Part shown: positions 6,174-11,334 of the stretch, one piece after another
How positions within the stretch are numbered: the first letter of the stretch is position 1
Layout of the letters: the number at the start of each line of letters is the position of its first letter
Assembly (NCBI GenBank): GCA_045536135.1
Contig: JAZSNA010000024.1
Location: forward strand, 1-11,334
Source: JAZSNA01 sp045536135
GTDB lineage: Bacteria > Pseudomonadota > Alphaproteobacteria > CAAHEQ01 > UBA3637
Direction of reading: 5' to 3'
DNA: 11,334 nucleotides
Translations under genes and position numbers: made by a program
The notes under the pieces: model-generated
Told to the model about the DNA's origin: nothing
Database searches by the model: none
Seen by the model: the letters and a program-made list of their open reading frames with translations, nothing else

Positions 6174-8573
6174 TTAGAAATTATATGTCGCTTTCAACAT
6201 ACCTGTGTGAGATTGATAATCTTGACGCAGGGACGCATTATATTCTAATGAGAAATCCCAATTATCAACAGATGTATCAACACCGACACCAGCCTCAAAT
6301 CCTAAGCGATGTAATCTCTTACCATCGACCTGATAACTTCCGCCACCGATTAAAGAAACAACGGCTTCGCTGTTATCAGACAAGATATCATATGTTGCAG
6401 CAATTCGAGCCTTTGGATCAAATACAAACTTCTCTGTTTGAATTTGAGTTTTATATTGTAATCCCAAAACAGCTGTCAGAACATCATTGTTTTTAGAAGA
6501 AACTTCTTGAATGCCATCATTATAATTTTCTTGATCGATTAAAATATAACGCAATCCGGCTTCCGGAGATATTCCATTTTCAAAATCATATAACGCTGTT
6601 AAATTCAAGGCATAAGCATCAACATCATATTTTGCTTTGAAAGTAGAACCCATAACCGGTTTCTTTTCTTCATATTTAGACAAGCCATAAGATGCTAATG
6701 CATTAAAACGCCATTGAGAGGGTTGATATTCTCCGTAAATGAAGAAATTATGTCCATCAACATCAATATCTTTATCTAATGTATCGGCATCTGTTTTAGA
6801 ATATCCATATCCCAAACCGATCAACGTTTTTTCATTTAGTTTTCCATCTAGCCCAATTGCGACACCTTTTGTATCTGCACTAAATCCGGCAGACGCAGCT
6901 GTTGAATCTTGTTTTGTATGGTTATATAAACCTTGAGCCCACAAGCTGCTTTCTTGGAAAGTATCACCGGCAGAACGCCCCATACTAACAGAAGTCCGAG
7001 CCCCAACAACCTGAGACAACATCTTATTTACATCTTGTGCAACACCCAATACAGCTTGTGATGTTGTCGGTGCCAGATTAGATACTGCCCGATCTGCTTT
7101 TGCGATATCACCCGATTGAATAGCAGACGAGATTTCACTTAATGCTTTATCAGCTTCTGCATTTCCGGTTGAAGAAGACCCAACAATCGCAACCATAGCA
7201 TCAGCCGTCGTTTCGTTAACACCGGAAGAAATAAGTTCTTCTGTAACAGCTTCCGTCGTTTTCTTTTCAATGTTAAACAATCCGCCGGTTGTTGTATCTT
7301 CAACGATATCATATAAAGTATTTGTTATAGTAAAACCATCTTGTGATGCATCAAATAACTTTAATGTTGCACTTTCAACTCCGTTATCAATAACCAAAGA
7401 TGTTTGACCTTCAACACTTCCACCTGTAATCAAGGCATCTGTATTATTTAATGCCGTTGTTAAAGAAGATCCGTTGTTGAATGTAATTGTTCCGTTATTA
7501 ACAATAGATGCTCCGCTTCCCAAAGTTAAATCACCGGAGACAGACATTGTTTCAGCAATATTCATCTCTCCGCCATTAACAGTTAAACCGTTCGCAACAA
7601 GATTTTCAACCGTGATTGCATCTTCAATATTAACAATACCGCCGATACTGTTTAAATTATTCAAAGCAGTATAATAATATCCGTTTGTTGCCACATCATT
7701 ATTTGTAATTTTCGTTGCATTCCAAACGGCTCCATTTTTCAAAGTAATTTGAGCATCTGTCACTTCTAATTTTGATAAATCGGTTGGCTTTACATCATCC
7801 CAAGAAACTATTGTGTTTCCCGTCCAAGACGATTGATTATTTGATAAAACGACATTGATATTTGCATTAACCAAACTGTCCGAAGTACCTTTATTATAGT
7901 TAAAATCAATATTACCATTAAGAACGACCGTATTTTTTTCAGAAGTATTGATATTAACATCCGCATTACCGCGAGCAGATATAACAGATGATGCTGTAAT
8001 AGTTGTATTTCCTTCAATATTAACTATTCCGCGAGACATGGCACCAATTGCGAATTTCGCAGATGTGATTTTAATTTGATCTGCATTAATATTAACTGTT
8101 GCACGAACACCACCGTCTTCAGCTTCCGTTAACACATTATTTCCGGCATGAACAGCCGCCCAATCCGTTGATTGAGAAGATATATTAACATTTTTTCCAA
8201 AAATATCAATCTGTCCTTTTTCTAAAGCTAAAACTGTATTTGAATCGGAACTTGAAAGAGTGATATCAGAGACACCTTTTGTTCCTAAAACAACTTTTGA
8301 ACCAGCAAATTTAGCATCAACAGCTTTTCCAGTCGCCGGAGTAATTTCAATCGTATCAGTTGTCAATGTCGCCACCGCACCATCACGGGATGTTATTACT
8401 TCATCAACAATGCCATTTGGGAAAACGGTATTTAAATCAACATTTTCTGTTACGGTATAAGCATTAACAGAAGATATCCCCATTAAAATAGCCGCATTTA
8501 AAAATGCACATTTTAACAAAATACTTCTGTATTTTGCGCTTAATTCACGCAAGGCTGTTTTTGTATATTTCAT
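6174..8573 (-). CDS. Autotransporter with beta-helix-like passenger
   Basis: This type V (autotransporter) surface protein is probably delivered through its own outer-membrane barrel. The 799 residues divide into four parts. First comes a long signal sequence (1-38) with a positively charged N-region of about 22 residues, a hydrophobic core (CAFLNAAILMGI) and likely cleavage after VNA. Next is a passenger (39 to about 440) rich in Asn, Thr, Ser, Val and Ile, with repeated strand-turn units such as VNIEGNTTI, NGTITFNNGSSL and GGEMNIAETMSVSGDLTLGS, typical of a right-handed beta-helix. A helical linker follows (about 440-535). Last is a C-terminal barrel of about 260 residues (LWAQGLYNHTK to the end) with amphipathic strands and a terminal Phe (ATYNF), as in PF03797. 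The only cysteine is in the signal. The ribosome binding site AAGGAG (8580-8585) lies six bases before the ATG. The gene follows the recombinase in the same direction after 38 bases and shares a terminator with the DUF167 gene. An adhesin role is likely by family but not shown. Confidence 0.9.
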   Translation of the reverse strand: MKYTKTALRELSAKYRSILLKCAFLNAAILMGISSVNAYTVTENVDLNTVFPNGIVDEVITSRDGAVATLTTDTIEITPATGKAVDAKFAGSKVVLGTKGVSDITLSSSDSNTVLALEKGQIDIFGKNVNISSQSTDWAAVHAGNNVLTEAEDGGVRATVNINADQIKITSAKFAIGAMSRGIVNIEGNTTITASSVISARGNADVNINTSEKNTVVLNGNIDFNYNKGTSDSLVNANINVVLSNNQSSWTGNTIVSWDDVKPTDLSKLEVTDAQITLKNGAVWNATKITNNDVATNGYYYTALNNLNSIGGIVNIEDAITVENLVANGLTVNGGEMNIAETMSVSGDLTLGSGASIVNNGTITFNNGSSLTTALNNTDALITGGSVEGQTSLVIDNGVESATLKLFDASQDGFTITNTLYDIVEDTTTGGLFNIEKKTTEAVTEELISSGVNETTADAMVAIVGSSSTGNAEADKALSEISSAIQSGDIAKADRAVSNLAPTTSQAVLGVAQDVNKMLSQVVGARTSVSMGRSAGDTFQESSLWAQGLYNHTKQDSTAASAGFSADTKGVAIGLDGKLNEKTLIGLGYGYSKTDADTLDKDIDVDGHNFFIYGEYQPSQWRFNALASYGLSKYEEKKPVMGSTFKAKYDVDAYALNLTALYDFENGISPEAGLRYILIDQENYNDGIQEVSSKNNDVLTAVLGLQYKTQIQTEKFVFDPKARIAATYDILSDNSEAVVSLIGGGSYQVDGKRLHRLGFEAGVGVDTSVDNWDFSLEYNASLRQDYQSHTGMLKATYNF

Positions 8574-8611
8574 ATTTATCTCCTTTCGTTATCAGATTTA
8601 TTTTAATGCTA
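8574..8611 (-). promoter_or_regulatory. Short leader between recombinase and autotransporter
   Basis: Only 38 bases separate the recombinase stop from the autotransporter ATG. On the minus strand they hold TAAAAT (8600-8605, five of six matches to a -10 box) and AAGGAG (8580-8585). No acceptable -35 box lies 16-18 bases before TAAAAT. The autotransporter is therefore either co-transcribed with the recombinase or driven by a factor-dependent promoter. No terminator is seen here. Confidence 0.4.
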
Positions 8612-9124
8612 TCACAATTTTTTTTCGGATACAATGTTTTTTTTGTTTTTTCTTTGTCTCTTTTTTTTATAACTGCCTTTCGGTCGTCCCAATTTACGTC
8701 CATCAGCCTTTAATCTGGCCAATGCTTCCCTGACCCGTTCCTGTAATAATTTTTTTGATATTTCTGCCGACAGACCAAAAGCGAACGCCAAAACTTTTGA
8801 TTGAATATCCGATCCCAAACGAAAAGATTCTTTCAACGTCCATACCTGACAATTTTTTTCCAAGCAATATTGTAAAATACCCATAACTTCAAATAAGGAA
8901 CGTCCCAATCTGGATATTTCCGTCGTAATTAAAATATCTCCCTCCTTTAAGGATGATATCAGATTATTTAATTTTCGCTTTTTAAGTTCTTTTGAAGAAG
9001 ATATTTTTTCTTCTATCCATTCATCTATTTCCAACTGATTTTTTCTTGCAAATTCCTCTATTGCGAAATGTTGATTTTCCTCGGTTTGATGTCCTGTTGA
9101 GACACGACAGTAAGCATATATCAT
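8612..9124 (-). CDS. Mpi-like serine recombinase (DNA invertase), no HTH
   Basis: This resolvase/invertase-family site-specific recombinase (PF00239) cuts DNA through a serine. The 170-residue protein starts MIYAYCRVST, with Arg7 and the catalytic Ser9. It has the conserved SRLGRS (71-76), then RLGSDIQSKVLAFAFGLSAE (102-121), a segment I associate closely with the Mpi type of invertase that flips promoters of surface genes in Bacteroides. The long E-helix (about 115-140) ends in DGRKLGRPKGS. Family members usually continue with a helix-turn-helix of about 40 residues. Here only a lysine-rich tail of about 20 residues follows. Neither shifted frame restores an HTH. The tail is encoded by three runs of eight A. 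AAAGG (9131-9135) six bases before the ATG is the ribosome binding site. It is divergent from ugd and directly upstream of the autotransporter. It may be active, degenerate, or dependent on its basic tail for DNA contact. Confidence 0.9.
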   Translation of the reverse strand: MIYAYCRVSTGHQTEENQHFAIEEFARKNQLEIDEWIEEKISSSKELKKRKLNNLISSLKEGDILITTEISRLGRSLFEVMGILQYCLEKNCQVWTLKESFRLGSDIQSKVLAFAFGLSAEISKKLLQERVREALARLKADGRKLGRPKGSYKKKRQRKNKKNIVSEKKL

Positions 9125-9147
9125 ATTTATCCTTTCTTTTAAAAATT

Positions 9148-9176
9148 ATTTAAATATCCCTCTTTATTTTAATCAA
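9148..9176 (-). promoter_or_regulatory. Possible recombinase promoter
   Basis: On the minus strand TTGATT (9171-9176) is followed by 17 bases and TTAAAT (9148-9153), four of six matches at each box. In a sequence this A/T-rich the match is weak. A promoter is expected here because the gene is divergent from ugd across a gap of about 120 bases. Confidence 0.3.
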
Positions 9177-9209
9177 AAGAACATAAAAAAACTTGTATAA
9201 GAAAATTTA

Positions 9210-9218
9210 TGTGATAAT
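9210..9218 (+). promoter_or_regulatory. Possible extended -10 promoter for ugd
   Basis: TGTGATAAT combines the TGn extension with GATAAT (five of six matches). Transcription would start near 9225, just before the strong ribosome binding site at 9234-9238. The best -35 candidate, TTGTAT (9193-9198), is only 14 bases away, so the promoter would rely on the extended -10 element. Confidence 0.4.
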
Positions 9219-9243
9219 ATGACGATATTTAATGGAGGATTAT

Positions 9244-10545
9244 ATGAAAGTAGCAATTATCGGAACGGGTTATGTCGGTCTGCCGACCGGTGTCGGATTG
9301 GCCGAGCTGGGCAATAATATTATTTGTATTGATAAAAACGAAGATAAAATAAAAAAACTTCAAAACGGAGAATTAACTCTTTATGAAGACGGTTTGGAAG
9401 AATTGTTTAAAAAGAATATTTCAGAGGGGCGCTTAAATTTTACAACTTCAATGTCTGATGGCATTCGTGGTGCAGATTTGGTCATCATTGCCGTCGGGAC
9501 ACCGCCTCATCCGGTGACAAAAGAAGCTGATTTACAGTATATCTATGCTGCAGCAGCAGAATTAGCTCCATATTTATCCGGATATACGGTTGTTGCCACC
9601 AAATCAACCGTTCCGGTCGGAACAGGGGATGAAGTTGAAAACATTATCCGACAAACCAATCCGACCGCTGATTTTGATGTTGTTTCTTTACCGGAATTTT
9701 TACGAGAAGGCTTTGCCATCCATGATTTTTTCAATCCGGATCGGATTGTGGTCGGGACTGATTCGGATAAAGCCAAAGAAGTTATGTCTGCTTTATATGC
9801 ACCGTTTGAGGGAAAAACAACGATTTTATTTACACGTCGTCGTTCGTCCGAAGCCATTAAATATGCGTCTAATGCTTTCTTGGCCGTTAAAATTCACTAT
9901 ATCAATGAAATGGCAAATTTCTGTGAAAAAGCAGATGCGGATATTCGGGAAGTCGCAATGGGAATGGGGTTAGATACTCGTATCGGCGGTCGGTTTTTAA
10001 ATCCGGGGCCGGGGTACGGTGGCAGTTGTTTCCCAAAGGACACAATGGCAATGGCATATATGGCTAAAAAAGTGGGTGTAGATATGAATTTAATCAATAT
10101 GACTATTGAAAAAAATGCCCAAAGAAAAATTGAAATGGCTCACAGAATTTTGGATTGTATATCCGCTATTCCTAACCCCAAAATTGCCGTACTCGGACTT
10201 GCCTTTAAAAATGGAACGGACGACTGTCGTCAAAGCCCTGCGATTGAAATCATTCAAGAATTATTAAAATATAATTTGAATATTACGGCTTTTGACCCGA
10301 AAGCGATGGAAACATCAAAGGAAATTTTGGGCGAACAAATACAATATGCGGCCGATATGTATTCAGCTGTACAAGGGGCTAATGTCATTGCAATTTTAAC
10401 GGAATGGAGCGTTTTTAAGGAATTGAATTTACAAAAAGTATCCGAATTGGTGGCTGATAAAAATATCGTCGATTGCCGTAATTTATTGGATAAAGAAGAG
10501 GCCGAAAAATTCGGCTTTACTTATCAGGGAATCGGAACACTTTAA
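9244..10545 (+). CDS. ugd: UDP-glucose 6-dehydrogenase
   Basis: This cytoplasmic enzyme oxidises UDP-glucose to UDP-glucuronate with two NAD+. UDP-glucuronate feeds capsule, exopolysaccharide or lipopolysaccharide synthesis. The 433-residue protein has the three usual domains. These are an N-terminal Rossmann domain with GTGYVG (7-12), D30 for NAD binding and IIAVGTPPHP (81-90); a central helical domain with EAIKYASNAFLAVKIHYINE (203-222, catalytic Lys206); and FLNPGPGYGGSCFPKD (251-266) with the nucleophile Cys262. The C-terminal UDP-binding domain begins near IAVLGLAFKNGTDDCRQSPA (314-333). The family usually has a form like FKPxTDDxRESPA there, so the Cys and Gln are mild variants. The frame is open from 9232, but ATG 9244 gives the true N-terminus, with GGAGG (9234-9238) five bases before it. 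A related nucleotide-sugar dehydrogenase is possible, but UDP-glucose fits best. It stands alone, divergent from the recombinase and convergent with the thioesterase gene. Confidence 0.93.
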   Translation: MKVAIIGTGYVGLPTGVGLAELGNNIICIDKNEDKIKKLQNGELTLYEDGLEELFKKNISEGRLNFTTSMSDGIRGADLVIIAVGTPPHPVTKEADLQYIYAAAAELAPYLSGYTVVATKSTVPVGTGDEVENIIRQTNPTADFDVVSLPEFLREGFAIHDFFNPDRIVVGTDSDKAKEVMSALYAPFEGKTTILFTRRRSSEAIKYASNAFLAVKIHYINEMANFCEKADADIREVAMGMGLDTRIGGRFLNPGPGYGGSCFPKDTMAMAYMAKKVGVDMNLINMTIEKNAQRKIEMAHRILDCISAIPNPKIAVLGLAFKNGTDDCRQSPAIEIIQELLKYNLNITAFDPKAMETSKEILGEQIQYAADMYSAVQGANVIAILTEWSVFKELNLQKVSELVADKNIVDCRNLLDKEEAEKFGFTYQGIGTL

Positions 10546-11315
10546 TATCGATTCTTTTGATATTTAGAGGCAATTCTTGCAAATGTTTTTGCCGGATTCC
10601 GATTAGAACAAATTCGATGAACCGTGTTTATTTGTTGTTGGGATGAATCTTCTTCTATTTTTGTTTCAAGTTTGAAGGTATCTCCCATTGCCGCCGATGA
10701 ATCGTAATAAATTGTAATTTTTTTCAAATCATATTCATCATACAAGTATTGCGGTAAATTTTTACGAGCCACAATTGGATACATCGCATTATTCATATGA
10801 TGATTAAAATCCAAATCATCCCAAGACACCGGCCGAAGAACATCTGGCATTGAAATAGGTGTTTTTAATGGAGTAATTGTTGAAATTCCGATATCTTCAT
10901 CCTTTTCTGGTATAGGTAAATGCGGTATTTCTTTAACAATATTTTTGGGAAAGAAACGTTCCCTGGAAAAACCAATTAAAACAAGTTGTGAAACGCCGGA
11001 AAGTAATAGATCTTTATTCTTTTTGTTGTACATTTCGAAACTTGACAACATCGATACTTTTGAAACCTTGGATATCCGGGGTTCGATTTCAATCACATCC
11101 CCTTGTTTGGGTAAAGTATTGATATCAATATCATATCCTTTGATAAACCAACTTAAATTTCGGGGTAAACAATACTTCATACCAATATTCATATCCGGAT
11201 CATCTGCCCAACCGATATATGCTCGTTGAATATAATTAAATAAAGTCAACAGGCGCAATTCACCCCGAACATTTAATTCGTCGTTATTAACTTTTATTTC
11301 TTCTTTATAACTCAT
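10542..11315 (-). CDS. Acyl-ACP thioesterase family protein
   Basis: This is a probable double-hotdog thioesterase of the acyl-ACP thioesterase family (PF01643, FatA/FatB-like), which releases fatty acids from acyl carrier protein in the cytoplasm. The 257-residue length fits bacterial members. The first hotdog half shows the long helix and strands around LLTLFNYIQRAYIGWADD (22-39) and LPRNLSWFIKGYDI (50-63), followed by LPKQGDVIEIEP. The second half has the signature WDDLDFNHHMNNAMY (165-179). Asn171 and His173 correspond to the catalytic Asn-x-His of plant thioesterases. The start is supported by GGGG (11323-11326) seven bases upstream. The gene is complete, but its promoter lies beyond the window. 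Its TAA stop overlaps the ugd stop across TTAA. Chain-length specificity cannot be told from sequence, and a related acyl-CoA thioesterase activity is possible. Confidence 0.85.
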   Translation of the reverse strand: MSYKEEIKVNNDELNVRGELRLLTLFNYIQRAYIGWADDPDMNIGMKYCLPRNLSWFIKGYDIDINTLPKQGDVIEIEPRISKVSKVSMLSSFEMYNKKNKDLLLSGVSQLVLIGFSRERFFPKNIVKEIPHLPIPEKDEDIGISTITPLKTPISMPDVLRPVSWDDLDFNHHMNNAMYPIVARKNLPQYLYDEYDLKKITIYYDSSAAMGDTFKLETKIEEDSSQQQINTVHRICSNRNPAKTFARIASKYQKNRY

Positions 11316-11334
11316 AAAACCGCCCCTTTAATAG

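Noticed and set aside
9232..9243. An earlier ATG giving ugd four extra residues (MEDY)
   Set aside because: This ATG overlaps the GGAGG that serves the ATG at 9244, and the family begins M-K-V-A-I-I-G.
9125..9243. An invertible promoter between the recombinase gene and ugd
   Set aside because: I looked for inverted repeats of 10 bases or more flanking a promoter here and in 8574-8611 and saw only short A/T palindromes such as ATTTAAAT; not enough to call an invertible element.
10544..10564. Hairpin AATATC/GATATT after ugd as a terminator
   Set aside because: The stem is only six A/T-rich pairs with a nine-base loop, has no following T-run, and lies within thioesterase coding sequence.

Overview
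The window looks like chromosome from an AT-rich alphaproteobacterium. The clues are a small protein matching DUF3126, a family I know from Alphaproteobacteria; a PheS that runs past the usual end of the fold with an alphaproteobacterial-type tail; and the standard genetic code with TGA stops. A serine invertase of the Mpi type, best known from gut Bacteroidetes, together with a large autotransporter hints at a host-associated lifestyle. That is inference, and I cannot name the species.

Left half (1-5806, all minus strand): a compact housekeeping run reads from right to left. It is a DUF3126 protein, an exported protein of unknown function, sufE (iron-sulfur cluster assembly), pheS and pheT (the two subunits of phenylalanyl-tRNA synthetase), and a pentapeptide-repeat protein cut by the window edge. 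Three of the five junctions are 4-base ATGA stop/start overlaps and a fourth is a 23-base overlap, which points to translational coupling. The only real gap is the 50 bases before pheS. It holds a near-consensus sigma-70 promoter whose -35 box lies on the sufE stop codon.

Middle (5807-6173): a short divergent promoter region, then a plus-strand DUF167 (YggU-type) gene. It ends in a 12-bp bidirectional hairpin terminator shared with the autotransporter that faces it.

Accessory block (6174-9124, minus strand): a Mpi-like serine recombinase without a recognisable C-terminal helix-turn-helix, followed after 38 bases by a 799-residue autotransporter with a beta-helix-like passenger and a C-terminal outer-membrane barrel. 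The word ATCCG/CGGAT is common in the flanks (about 8 per kb by hand count) but falls to about 3 per kb here, consistent with separate ancestry. An invertase beside a surface protein is the classic layout of a phase-variation locus, but I found no convincing inverted repeats around a promoter.

Right end (9125-11334): a divergent promoter region, then ugd (UDP-glucose 6-dehydrogenase, supplying UDP-glucuronate for surface polysaccharide). It meets a convergent acyl-ACP thioesterase gene so tightly that their stop codons share the palindrome TTAA. No rRNA, tRNA, CRISPR array or insertion sequence is visible, and no gene-free stretch exceeds 300 bases.
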